From positions 223,025 through 287,024 of the forward strand of contig NZ_JAHRVA010000004.1 of assembly GCF_019100495.1 (NCBI RefSeq): DNA of 64,000 nucleotides. Reading direction: 5' to 3'. Positions within the stretch are counted from its first letter, which is position 1, and each line of letters opens with the position of its first letter. Both the position numbers and the translations under genes were made by a program. The notes beneath the pieces are model-generated. The model was not told the origin of the DNA and searched no databases. It worked only from the letters and a program-made list of their open reading frames with translations. Below, piece by piece: positions 28,116-35,673 of this stretch. Source of the stretch: Falsochrobactrum tianjinense. GTDB taxonomy: Bacteria; Pseudomonadota; Alphaproteobacteria; Rhizobiales; Rhizobiaceae.

Positions 28116-28723
28116 AACAAAATCCCTTCAAGCCGTTCATGAAAGAGCGCAAACAATACGATACAGGCTGCCAGAGCGCCCAATAGAAACCATCTAAAAG
28201 CGGAAGCTCTGCCGCGCTGCCCGGCTTCGCTGATCTCTTGGCTTGCATTTGGCTGCGTTTCTTCCGCTGGCGCAGCAGTTTCACCCGCTTCCCTGCGAAA
28301 CGAAACAATATCTTCTTCCATCAGCCGCGCGCGCTCCACCAGACGGTCGGCGATATAGAGCGTGACGGTTTCGGCGATTTTGCCAATCTCGGTGCTTTCG
28401 GCAACGATGACCCGCCCAAGCCGTGTGTCTCGCACAAAGCGGTAAGTCCGCCGGTCGCGAGCCATCATCACATGTGCGGTCGCATCAAGCCACAAGCGCG
28501 GCTGCAAGCCGGATGAAAGGGCGAAGTCCCATTGCGGATCATCAAGCGGCACATCATCGAAGACGGGTCTCAATTCCTGCGCCAGCAATTCCAGCCGCGC
28601 ACGGTCGGCGTCCTTCATGTCGATGACGACATCGCCGCGATCTGCGGCTGCGATTTTAGCCGTGCGGACTGCATCGGCCAGCTTGCGCGGCAGTGCGCCG
28701 GGCTTGTCACTCAACTCACTCAT
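28109..28723 (-). CDS. Membrane-anchored protein of unknown function
   Basis: 204 aa. The cytoplasmic part of about 170 residues has LWLDATAHVMMARDRRTYRFVRDTRLGRVIVAEST, a basic, conserved-looking core. It is followed by an acidic linker and a single C-terminal membrane helix (WFLLGALAACIVLFALF). The ATG at 28723 is preceded by GAGG-rich sequence. I do not recognise the family. A Bru-RS element lies directly upstream. Confidence 0.75.
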   Translation of the reverse strand: MSELSDKPGALPRKLADAVRTAKIAAADRGDVVIDMKDADRARLELLAQELRPVFDDVPLDDPQWDFALSSGLQPRLWLDATAHVMMARDRRTYRFVRDTRLGRVIVAESTEIGKIAETVTLYIADRLVERARLMEEDIVSFRREAGETAAPAEETQPNASQEISEAGQRGRASAFRWFLLGALAACIVLFALFHERLEGILFQ

Positions 28724-28738
28724 AATCGAGCCTCACGC

Positions 28739-28844
28739 TAGAGCATTTCCAGCAAAAGTGTAGAACGGTTTTGCGTGGGATAACGCGACAAACAAAGACT
28801 TGAAACGCAGTTCCGAGGGTTCCTTTAAAACAGGAGCCGCTCTA
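28739..28844. repeat. Complete Bru-RS-type repeat element
   Basis: A 106-bp element with TAGAGC and GCTCTA ends. The internal sequences CATTTCCAGCAAAAG and ACGGTTTTGCGT are shared with the copies at 57146 and 63865. Size and ends fit the Brucella repeats Bru-RS1/RS2 (about 103-105 bp). It fills most of the gap between the C-tail-anchored protein gene and leuA. Confidence 0.8.
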
Positions 28845-28885
28845 ACATTATCCTTTCAAGTTAACGTAACTTGCCATCAACCTCT

Positions 28886-28912
28886 ATAAAAAAGACGGCG
28901 CAATGCGCCGCC
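28886..28912 (-). terminator. Terminator of leuA
   Basis: On the minus strand, GGCGGCGCA-TT-GCGCCGTC followed by TTTTTTA, about 24 nt after the leuA stop. Confidence 0.85.
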
Positions 28913-28936
28913 TTCAATCGCAGGGACAAAGTGCCC

Positions 28937-30652
28937 CTACTTGCCGATCACCCGATTTGCAGCGGATACCACTGCTTCCAGCGAGGCACTAACAATATTG
29001 TCATTGATGCCAACGCCGAACAATTTGCCGTCCGGATGTGCCATTTCGACATAGGAAATAGCCGAGGCATCAGAGCCTTGCTGCAAGGAATGCTCGGAAT
29101 AATCGACAACTGTCATCTTGACGCCAAGATGTTTGGAGAGCGCATCGACAAAACCATCAATGGGACCGGTTCCCCGCCCTTCGATATTCTTCGTCACGCC
29201 ATTATCGATGATTTCAGCCGTCAGGATGCGGCGGCCCTTCTGTTCGGGATCAGGATAGGTGTGATGATCCACGAATTTGATGCGGGCATCCGGCTGCACG
29301 ACATAGAGTTTCTGGAACTCCTCATGAATGCGCTTCGATGGCAGTTCCTTGCCTTCATCATCCGTGATCTGCTGGATGATCTCGCGGAACTCGACTTGCA
29401 GGTTGCGCGGCAGGTTGATCCCATAATCCGCTTGCAGGATATAGGCGATACCGCCCTTTCCTGACTGCGAATTGATGCGGATGATCGCCTCATAGGAGCG
29501 CCCGACATCCTGCGGATCGATGGGCAGATAGGGCACTTCCCACACCGGAGAATTCGCAGACTTGCGCACTTTCATGCCCTTGTTGATCGCATCCTGATGC
29601 GAGCCGGAGAAAGCCGTATAGACCAGTTCACCTACATAGGGATGGCGTTCCGCGATCTTCAACTGGTTGGAATATTCATAAACCTCTTTCATCCGGTTGA
29701 TGTCGGTGCAATCAAGCTCCGGATCGATGCCCTGCGTATACATATTGAGCGCCAGCGTCACCACATCGACATTGCCGGTGCGCTCGCCATTGCCGAACAG
29801 GGTGCCTTCGACACGATCCGCCCCGGCCATGAGGGCCAGTTCAGTCGCGGCAATGCCCGTGCCACGGTCATTATGCGGATGCAGCGAGATGATCAGGTTT
29901 TCGCGATTGTCGAGATTGCGGCACATCCATTCGATCTGGTCGGCATAGACATTTGCCGTGTTCATCTCCACCGTGGACGGCAGATTGACGATGAGCTTGT
30001 TCTCAGCCGTCGGCTGGATAATTTCGGTCACGGCATTGCAGATTTCCAGCGCTACTTCCAGTTCCGTGCCGGTAAAGCTTTCGGGCGAATATTGGAAGCG
30101 ATAGCCGCCGCCAGCCTTCGCGGCCATATCGGTGATCATCTTCGCGGCATCGGTTGCGATCTGCTTGATGCCCTTGACGTCCTTGGCGAAAACCACGCGG
30201 CGCTGCAACTCGCTGGTGGAATTGTAAAAGTGAATGATCGGCGTCCTCGCGCCTTCCAGAGCCTCAAAAGTGCGTGTAATCAGTTCCGGGCGGCACTGCA
30301 CCAGCACCTGAAGATCCACCTCATCAGGTACATCGCCCTGCTCGATAGCCCAGCGGCAGAAATCGAAATCAGTCTGCGATGCAGAGGGAAAGCCGATTTC
30401 GATTTCCGGAAAGCCCATATCGACCAGCAAACGGAACATGCGCTCCTTGCGGTCATGTCCCATCGGATCGATAAGGGCCTGATTGCCATCACGCAAATCG
30501 ACCGAACACCAGATCGGCGCTTTCTCTATGCGCTTCGAGGGCCAGGTGCGATCATTGAGCTGCGGAACCTGAAAAGGCGTATATTTTGTCGCCGCATCGG
30601 GCATTCCCTTGTGTTTGGCGGCAGATTTGACGGCGGTAATATTCTGATTCAT
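28937..30652 (-). CDS. leuA: 2-isopropylmalate synthase
   Basis: 571 aa from ATG 30652 (MNQNITAV). Catalyses the first committed step of leucine synthesis, acetyl-CoA plus 2-oxoisovalerate. The DRE-TIM barrel start is CSVDLRDGNQALIDPM, with metal-ligand motif LHPHNDRG and GNGERTGN. The last ~130 residues form the LeuA allosteric (leucine feedback) domain. This is the long LeuA2 subtype. A GGGAGGA run lies 14 nt before 30652 and abuts an in-frame ATG at 30664; ATG 30604 (MPDAATKY) is another option. The upstream region carries a candidate leader peptide. Confidence 0.95.
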   Translation of the reverse strand: MNQNITAVKSAAKHKGMPDAATKYTPFQVPQLNDRTWPSKRIEKAPIWCSVDLRDGNQALIDPMGHDRKERMFRLLVDMGFPEIEIGFPSASQTDFDFCRWAIEQGDVPDEVDLQVLVQCRPELITRTFEALEGARTPIIHFYNSTSELQRRVVFAKDVKGIKQIATDAAKMITDMAAKAGGGYRFQYSPESFTGTELEVALEICNAVTEIIQPTAENKLIVNLPSTVEMNTANVYADQIEWMCRNLDNRENLIISLHPHNDRGTGIAATELALMAGADRVEGTLFGNGERTGNVDVVTLALNMYTQGIDPELDCTDINRMKEVYEYSNQLKIAERHPYVGELVYTAFSGSHQDAINKGMKVRKSANSPVWEVPYLPIDPQDVGRSYEAIIRINSQSGKGGIAYILQADYGINLPRNLQVEFREIIQQITDDEGKELPSKRIHEEFQKLYVVQPDARIKFVDHHTYPDPEQKGRRILTAEIIDNGVTKNIEGRGTGPIDGFVDALSKHLGVKMTVVDYSEHSLQQGSDASAISYVEMAHPDGKLFGVGINDNIVSASLEAVVSAANRVIGK

Positions 30653-30739
30653 CGGACTTCTCATTCCTCCCGGTTCATCCGGCAGCTGTCTTCTGCCCGA
30701 ACACGGATATCTCACATTGAATATAGATCGGATATTACG

Positions 30740-30790
30740 GAAAGGAGCTGGCGTCAGCGGGACCGGTGTCGACCGCCGGACGCTCCTTTC
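30740..30790 (-). promoter_or_regulatory. Long inverted repeat after the leuA leader peptide
   Basis: GAAAGGAGC (30740-30748) and GCTCCTTTC (30782-30790) are perfect 9-bp arms around a GC-rich interior that itself folds. The upstream arm overlaps the stop codon of the candidate leader peptide, so a ribosome at the stop would cover it while one stalled at the Leu codons would not. No U-run follows, so which structure terminates is not resolved. Confidence 0.5.
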
Positions 30791-30911
30791 AACGAGCCCG
30801 GCGATCGCCGCTAAGGCCGAGGGTAAGAAGCGAGTTTAGAACGCAAACATTCACGCGCGCGCCAGCGGCCGCTGCGGAATATCCCATAAATGTTGCGTCT
30901 TTTATCGTCAT
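30789..30911 (-). CDS. Candidate leuA leader peptide, 40 aa, leucine-rich near its end
   Basis: Open frame from ATG 30911 to TGA 30789. The segment VLNSLLTLGLSGDRRAR at the C-terminus has five Leu codons (CTA, CTT, CTT, CTC, CTT) within nine positions. No ribosome-binding site precedes the ATG. A -35/-10 pair (30919-30947) places the AUG at about +1, so it may be translated leaderless. Leu-rich leaders before leuA are known in Proteobacteria. This one is inferred from codon pattern, position and the following inverted repeat. Confidence 0.5.
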   Translation of the reverse strand: MTIKDATFMGYSAAAAGARVNVCVLNSLLTLGLSGDRRAR

Positions 30912-30918
30912 GCCCAAG

Positions 30919-30947
30919 CTTTTACACCCCGCCTTCACACTGCGCAA
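30919..30947 (-). promoter_or_regulatory. Candidate promoter of the leuA leader
   Basis: Minus strand TTGCGC, 17 bp, TAAAAG, then 7 nt to the leader ATG at 30911. The -35 box begins 10 nt after the stop of the upstream CDF gene. Confidence 0.4.
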
Positions 30948-30956
30948 GACCGTAAT

Positions 30957-31865
30957 CTAGGCAAAAGGCACAGCACTGGTTCCCGGCGGCAATTTCGCCT
31001 CATCTTCCGGCTCGACATGGATAACTACCCGGACACTGTCGAATTCCGCTTTCAATGCGTCCTCGATACGGTCGCAGATCACATGGGCGTCACCCACGCT
31101 CATATCCGCCGCAACGACCAGATGAAACTCGATAAAGGTCACGCGACCGGCAATACGGGTTTTAAGATCGTGCACTTCAATGGCACCGCCTGCATTGGCC
31201 GATATCACGTCGCGAATCCGCATTTCCTCGGCAGGCTCTACGCCAATATCCATCAATCCCTGCACGGATGAATTAATGACATGCCAGCCCTGCCAGAGAA
31301 TATTGATCGCCACAAGAATGGCCAGCAGCGGATCCAGTATCGCCCAGCCGGTCACCACCGCGCCGACCAGCCCCACCAGCACGCCAAAAGACGTGAACAC
31401 ATCAGTCATGATGTGTTTGCCGTCCGCCTCCAGCGCGGGCGAGCGAAAACGCCGGCCCACCCGAATGAGAAGCATCGCCCAGAAACAGTTGATGACGCTC
31501 GCAATCAGATTGATCCCAAGGCCAAGCCACGGTTCATTGAGGATGCGCGGCGTCTGCAAGGCAAACCAGGCCTCACGGGCGATAAGAAGCGCGGCGACCG
31601 TAATCAGCACGCCTTCCACCACCGCCGAAATATATTCGGCCTTGTGGTGCCCGAACGGATGATTGTCATCGGCGGGCAGATAGCTGACCCGAATTGCCCA
31701 CCATGCCCCAACGGCCGCGATCACATTGACGATCGATTCGAGCGCATCCGAATAGAGCGCAACCGACCCGGTCAGGGCAAAGGCCAGATATTTCAGGCCC
31801 ATGACGCCGATAGCAACGGGAATTGACCAAGCGGCGAGCCGCCGAACCTTTACATTCGCGTCCAT
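30957..31865 (-). CDS. Cation diffusion facilitator (CDF) metal exporter
   Basis: 302 aa with six membrane helices and a cytoplasmic C-terminal domain. Metal-site segments are YSDALESIVN in helix 2, HPFGHHKAEY in the loop, and HIMTDVFTS in helix 5. The C-terminal ferredoxin-like domain (VTFIEFHLVVAADMSVGDAH) is typical of dimeric CDFs. The SDALES site differs from the DSLVD site of zinc-type YiiP/FieF and is common in Fe/Mn-type alphaproteobacterial members, so manganese or iron export is plausible. The ATG has AAGG upstream. Confidence 0.88.
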   Translation of the reverse strand: MDANVKVRRLAAWSIPVAIGVMGLKYLAFALTGSVALYSDALESIVNVIAAVGAWWAIRVSYLPADDNHPFGHHKAEYISAVVEGVLITVAALLIAREAWFALQTPRILNEPWLGLGINLIASVINCFWAMLLIRVGRRFRSPALEADGKHIMTDVFTSFGVLVGLVGAVVTGWAILDPLLAILVAINILWQGWHVINSSVQGLMDIGVEPAEEMRIRDVISANAGGAIEVHDLKTRIAGRVTFIEFHLVVAADMSVGDAHVICDRIEDALKAEFDSVRVVIHVEPEDEAKLPPGTSAVPFA

Positions 31866-32194
31866 GACGAACCTTCGATACCGTAAATCTAGAAGCTTTG
31901 ACGCGACATCAGCCGCAAATCGAAACAGAAAAAACGAGGTGCGCCGCCAGGTTCAATTCCGGTCGCCTGCTCGTTCAGCCTGCGGCGACAGATATTCTAT
32001 AGCGTAAATTCCCGGTCGTTCTAACCCCTGATTCACTCCATCACATAATTAATTTTCTCTTGAGAATGCAATGCATTACAGTTGCAAATGGTTCTCTGGA
32101 GCAGGTTAGAAATCTGCAACTTTCAATCAGCAGAAAAAGCAAAATGGCCGCAGCGAATGCCGCGGCCATCCATGACCCATCTTACGGGACGGGC
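31866..32194. other. 329-bp gap between trpE(G) and the CDF gene
   Basis: Contains the trpE(G) terminator (32134-32169) and an imperfect dyad at 32062-32096. The dyad has outer arms GAGAA/TTCTC and inner TGCAA/TTGCA, loosely like the TGCAAAT-type sites of alphaproteobacterial Fur/Mur. No gene is seen. Confidence 0.4.
32134..32169 (-). terminator. Terminator of trpE(G)
   Basis: Minus strand ATGGCCGC-loop-GCGGCCAT followed by TTTTGCTTTTT, 26 nt after the trpE(G) stop. Confidence 0.8.
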
Positions 32195-34390
32195 TTAATA
32201 ATTGCTGCGACGTGCCTTTGTTTTTGCCGCGAGATGCGTCACCACGTTTTCAATTATGCGCATACCGGCATTGTGTCCTAACGTCATGATGGATTCGGGA
32301 TGAAACTGCACAGCCGCAACCGGCTCGTGCTTATGCTCGAATGCCATGATCACGCCGTCCTCGGTCTCCGCGGTCACGAGGAAATCGTCCGGCAGGCGTT
32401 CCGGGTCGGCAAAAATCGAATGATAGCGCCCGACCGTCACTTCCTGCGGCAGTCCCGCAAAGATACGCTCCGGCCTGGAAACCCGGATGCGCGAAGGTTT
32501 GCCATGCATGGGAATGCGTAGCTGCCGCAACGTGCCGCCATAGGCTTCCGCAAGGGCCTGAAGGCCAAGGCAGACGCCAAAGATCGGCAGGCTTCTCTTT
32601 CGCGCTTTCTCGATTGTCGCCTTGCAGTCGAAATCCTGCGGCATACCCGGCCCCGGCGACAGAACAACCAGATCAGGTTTGATTCGATCAAAAACCTCCT
32701 CCGCTACCGGTGTGCGCACGGTCGCAACCGTGGCCCCTGTCTGGCGGAAATAATTGGCGAGCGTATGCACAAAGGAATCCTCGTGATCCACGAGCAGGAT
32801 CGATATTCCTTCGCCGACCTTTGCAGCCGTGAACTCTTCGACCACATGGCCGCTCTTCTGCGCTTCACGCACGGCGGCAATCATAGCCGAGGCTTTCAAC
32901 TCGGTTTCTGCCTCTTCCTCTTCGGGATTGGAATCAAACAGCAAGGTTGCACCAGCGCGTATCTCCGCAACGCCTTCCTTGATACGAATGGTACGCAAGG
33001 TAAGGCCGGTATTCATGTCGCCATTGAAATGCATCATGCCAATCGCACCGCCATACCATGCGCGCGGGCTGCGCTCGTTTTCCTCAAGGAAGCGCATGGC
33101 CCACAATTTCGGCGCTCCCGTCACGGTGACGGCCCAGGCATGGCTAAGAAACCCGTCGAAAGCGTCCATGCCATCGCGCAGGCGGCCTTCAATATGATCC
33201 ACCGTATGGATAAGGCGCGAATACATCTCGATCTGGCGGCGACCGATGACCCGCACCGACCCCGGTTCGCATACCCGGCTCTTGTCGTTGCGATCAACAT
33301 CCGAACACATGGTCAGTTCGGATTCGTCCTTCTTGGAATTGAGCAGTTTCAAAATCTGCTCGGAATCTGAAATCGCATCCTCACCGCGTTTGATCGTACC
33401 CGAGATCGGGCAGGTTTCGATGCGGCGACCATTGACGCGCACAAACATTTCCGGCGAAGCGCCGACCAGATATTCATTTTCACCCAGATTGATGAAAAAG
33501 GAATAGGGCGACGGGTTGATAGTCTTCAGGCGGCGGAAAATCTCCGATGGCGCAGTGTGGCAACGTTCATAAAATGTCTGGCCCGGCACCACTTCAAACA
33601 GATCGCCGCGCTTGAAACTTTCCTTTGCGCGCTCGACCAGTTTCGCATATTCGCCCGGCTTGTGATCGCCGCGCGGCAGATCACGTTCGGATGGCTTGAA
33701 AGCCTGTCCGGGCGTAGCGCGGGCCAGATCGTGGGTTGAGGAACCCCCGCAGGAAAACTCGTAACGGTCCACCCATGCGCGAGCGGCATAGTGGTCGGCG
33801 ACAAAGATTTCGTCAGGGATGAACAGTACCAGATCACGTTGATCGTCTGGTCGCTTGAGCTTGTATTTGATAGGGTCGAACTGGAAGGCCAGATCATAGC
33901 CGAACGCGCCGTAAAGACCGAGATTGGGATCTTCCTCAGAGAAGAACAGACCAACAATCGCCCGCAACACCGTGAAAACGGATGGAATGCGCGAGCGTTC
34001 TTCTTCCGTGAAAACACCGCTCGGCTCAGCAATTGTGAGTTCGATGCAATTCTCATCCGCCTTGTCGACCGTCACTTCGGAAAGCATCCTGATCATATCG
34101 AGAATGGGGCGGAGCAGGATGACGCCGCGCGCATTCAACGCCTCGATACGCATGGAACGTGCGCGCGAGGTGATGGCTACTGGAGGATCGACAATTGCCG
34201 TATCCCATCGCGTATAACGACCGGGATATTCATAATTGGAAGAAAAGACCGCGCCCCGCCGTTCGTTCAGCACATCGATATAGCTCTCAATGGCTCCCTT
34301 ATAGGCAGTAAGATGGCGCACGCGTTCGACGACAATGCCGCCTGCTGTCTCGTGCGTGAATATCTCGTTATCAGCAATCTTCGCATTCAT
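32195..34390 (-). CDS. trpE: Anthranilate synthase, fused TrpE-TrpG
   Basis: 731 aa. The TrpE (chorismate-binding) part fills about 1-520, with the feedback region near the N-terminus and [35 protein letters not shown] and [12 protein letters not shown] near its end. The glutamine amidotransferase part begins at [18 protein letters not shown], with SPGPGMP, nucleophile Cys in GVCLGLQAL and FHPESI. Fusion of the two subunits is typical of Rhizobiales. It makes anthranilate, the first step to tryptophan, and is controlled by the trpL attenuator upstream. Confidence 0.97.
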   Translation of the reverse strand: MNAKIADNEIFTHETAGGIVVERVRHLTAYKGAIESYIDVLNERRGAVFSSNYEYPGRYTRWDTAIVDPPVAITSRARSMRIEALNARGVILLRPILDMIRMLSEVTVDKADENCIELTIAEPSGVFTEEERSRIPSVFTVLRAIVGLFFSEEDPNLGLYGAFGYDLAFQFDPIKYKLKRPDDQRDLVLFIPDEIFVADHYAARAWVDRYEFSCGGSSTHDLARATPGQAFKPSERDLPRGDHKPGEYAKLVERAKESFKRGDLFEVVPGQTFYERCHTAPSEIFRRLKTINPSPYSFFINLGENEYLVGASPEMFVRVNGRRIETCPISGTIKRGEDAISDSEQILKLLNSKKDESELTMCSDVDRNDKSRVCEPGSVRVIGRRQIEMYSRLIHTVDHIEGRLRDGMDAFDGFLSHAWAVTVTGAPKLWAMRFLEENERSPRAWYGGAIGMMHFNGDMNTGLTLRTIRIKEGVAEIRAGATLLFDSNPEEEEAETELKASAMIAAVREAQKSGHVVEEFTAAKVGEGISILLVDHEDSFVHTLANYFRQTGATVATVRTPVAEEVFDRIKPDLVVLSPGPGMPQDFDCKATIEKARKRSLPIFGVCLGLQALAEAYGGTLRQLRIPMHGKPSRIRVSRPERIFAGLPQEVTVGRYHSIFADPERLPDDFLVTAETEDGVIMAFEHKHEPVAAVQFHPESIMTLGHNAGMRIIENVVTHLAAKTKARRSNY

Positions 34391-34473
34391 GATCGGCTAA
34401 TCCCAAACCTTTTTCGTTTTCGAGCATTTCCGAAACCCGGTTCACCCCTGACCGCCGGTCTATTCAAACAGCC

Positions 34474-34508
34474 AAATAAAAAGGCCGCCCGGATAATCCC
34501 GGCGGCCT
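34474..34508 (-). terminator. trp attenuator (intrinsic terminator between trpL and trpE)
   Basis: Minus strand AGGCCGCC-loop-GGCGGCCT followed by TTTTTATTT, 42 nt after the trpL stop and 80 nt before trpE. The preceding GGCTGGTGGTGGGCTCGC and GCGGCC segments can pair alternatively, as in a classical attenuator. Confidence 0.9.
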
Positions 34509-34549
34509 GTTTCTCTAACGCATATGCGCAAACGCCTGCGTGGCCGCTT

Positions 34550-34597
34550 CTAGCGAGCCCACCACCAGCCATTGATGACAATGCGCGAAATGTTCAT
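34550..34597 (-). CDS. trpL: trp leader peptide (15 aa, Trp-Trp-Trp)
   Basis: ATG 34597 to TAG 34550 encodes MNISRIVINGWWWAR. Three consecutive Trp codons near the end make the ribosome stall when Trp-tRNA is scarce, which prevents formation of the terminator at 34474-34508. It is the counterpart of the Sinorhizobium peTrpL, which also acts in trans as a peptide and whose attenuated transcript (rnTrpL) acts as an sRNA. No ribosome-binding site is present; the promoter position implies a leaderless mRNA. Confidence 0.93.
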   Translation of the reverse strand: MNISRIVINGWWWAR

Positions 34598-34604
34598 GGG
34601 TCTA

Positions 34605-34633
34605 CTGTTAGCCTTCCCGCGAGCCGCTTGCAA
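34605..34633 (-). promoter_or_regulatory. Candidate promoter of trpL-trpE(G)
   Basis: Minus strand TTGCAA (34628-34633), 17 bp, TAACAG (34605-34610), then 7 nt to the trpL ATG. This puts the start site at or next to the A of the ATG. Confidence 0.55.
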
Positions 34634-34709
34634 CCGGAAAATTAAATGCGGCACGGTGCGCAAGGCACACCCGGTAATCTAGGTATCAATTTGCCATCCG
34701 GCCAAAGAA

Positions 34710-34737
34710 AATCCGGGCTCTGTGAATAGCCCGGATT
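34710..34737. terminator. Orphan hairpin between trpL and the Lrp gene
   Basis: AATCCGGGCT-CTGTGAAT-AGCCCGGATT, a perfect 10-bp stem. On the minus strand it is followed by TTTTCTTTGG, so it reads better as a minus-strand terminator. No protein gene on that strand ends here. It may terminate a small RNA or transcription coming from behind the Lrp gene. Confidence 0.5.
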
Positions 34738-34834
34738 TCCTCTCGCCCTTAATGAGGACAATACAGATGAAGATGCGGGTTCCTTCATCCGATAAAAGCC
34801 CGAAGGCCTGGCAGGATAAATTGCTACGTATGAT

Positions 34835-34881
34835 ATTACTTTAAGTAATGAAATTGACGCTATCATAGATTGTAAATCTAT
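34835..34881. promoter_or_regulatory. Two adjacent AT-rich palindromes upstream of the Lrp-type regulator
   Basis: ATTACTT-T-AAGTAAT (34835-34849) and ATAGATT-GTA-AATCTAT (34865-34881), with perfect 7-bp arms, 15 bp apart, about 165-210 bp before the lrp-type ATG. The rest of the 448-bp gap 34598-35045 holds the trpL promoter and the orphan hairpin; no convincing gene is seen. Autoregulatory sites are possible. Confidence 0.35.
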
Positions 34882-35045
34882 ACAACCTTTAAGTGTACAA
34901 ATGCTCTTTTCAGGGACAACCTGTCTGCGTGAGCGCATGGCCATTATTTTAGCTTGCGTCAAAGAGTAAATTCGGATTCATTTCCCCCGCAAATCGTTTG
35001 GACACAAAAAAGGCCATCCCTCAGGTGGCTCATGGGGAATGACCG

Positions 35046-35507
35046 ATGAAACAACTCGATGCGGTGGACAGAAGTATTCTGCATGCGCTTCAGGATAATG
35101 GGCGCTTGACGAATACCGAACTTGCCGACCGTATCAATCTTTCGCAGACCGCCACCGCCGAGCGCGTCAAGCGCTTGACCCGTGAGGGGTATATTATTGG
35201 CTATTCGGCGCGGCTCTGCCCAAAGATGCTGGACCGCTCCATGCTGGTTTTCATCGAGATCAAGCTCGACCGCACCACGCCGGACGTCTTTGAGATTTTC
35301 TCGTCCTTCACGCGCAGCAATCCCGACATTCTCGAATGCCACATGGTGGCAGGCGGCTTCGATTATCTGATAAAGGCACGCGTATCCGATATGGATCATT
35401 ATCGGCGCTTCCTCTCGGAAGCCCTGCTGTCCCTGCCGGGGGTGCGCGAATCCCATACCTATGCCGTCATGGAGGAGGTCAAGGAAACCTCTCATCTCGC
35501 CGTATAG
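35046..35507 (+). CDS. Lrp/AsnC family transcriptional regulator
   Basis: 153 aa. The N-terminal winged HTH is LDAVDRSILHALQDNGRLTNTELADRINLSQTATAERVKRL. It is followed by an AsnC/RAM ligand-binding domain (LECHMVAGGFDYLIKARVSDMDHYRRFL), which senses amino acids in this family. The ATG at 35046 follows a GGGGAATG stretch. It neighbours trpL-trpE on one side and an MFS transporter on the other; its target is not known from the sequence. Confidence 0.92.
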   Translation: MKQLDAVDRSILHALQDNGRLTNTELADRINLSQTATAERVKRLTREGYIIGYSARLCPKMLDRSMLVFIEIKLDRTTPDVFEIFSSFTRSNPDILECHMVAGGFDYLIKARVSDMDHYRRFLSEALLSLPGVRESHTYAVMEEVKETSHLAV

Positions 35508-35618
35508 AAAATAACCTTTCCCAACGGGAAAGGCCTCATGCGGCATAAAGCCGTTATCCTGAAATTGCGCAAAGGGACCGATCCGTAGTGGTTGCGCCTT
35601 CTCATGGGGAGCTGATAT

Positions 35619-35632
35619 TAGAGCAGTTCCGG
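35619..35632. repeat. Fragment of a Bru-RS right end
   Basis: TAGAGCAGTTCCGG is the exact reverse complement of the right end of the 57146-57253 element (CCGGAACTGCTCTA). It lies just before the MFS gene. Confidence 0.45.
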
Positions 35633-35673
35633 TGAGACCGGAAATGGGGAACAGCCCAACCGAAAGCTCCAAG

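Noticed and set aside
29597..30814. 405-codon plus-strand open frame
   Set aside because: It is the complement of leuA, which has all catalytic motifs; such long antisense frames arise from GC-rich third positions.
34642..34962. 106-codon minus-strand frame between trpL and the Lrp gene
   Set aside because: No ribosome-binding site, composition typical of non-coding sequence, and it runs through the perfect hairpin at 34710-34737.
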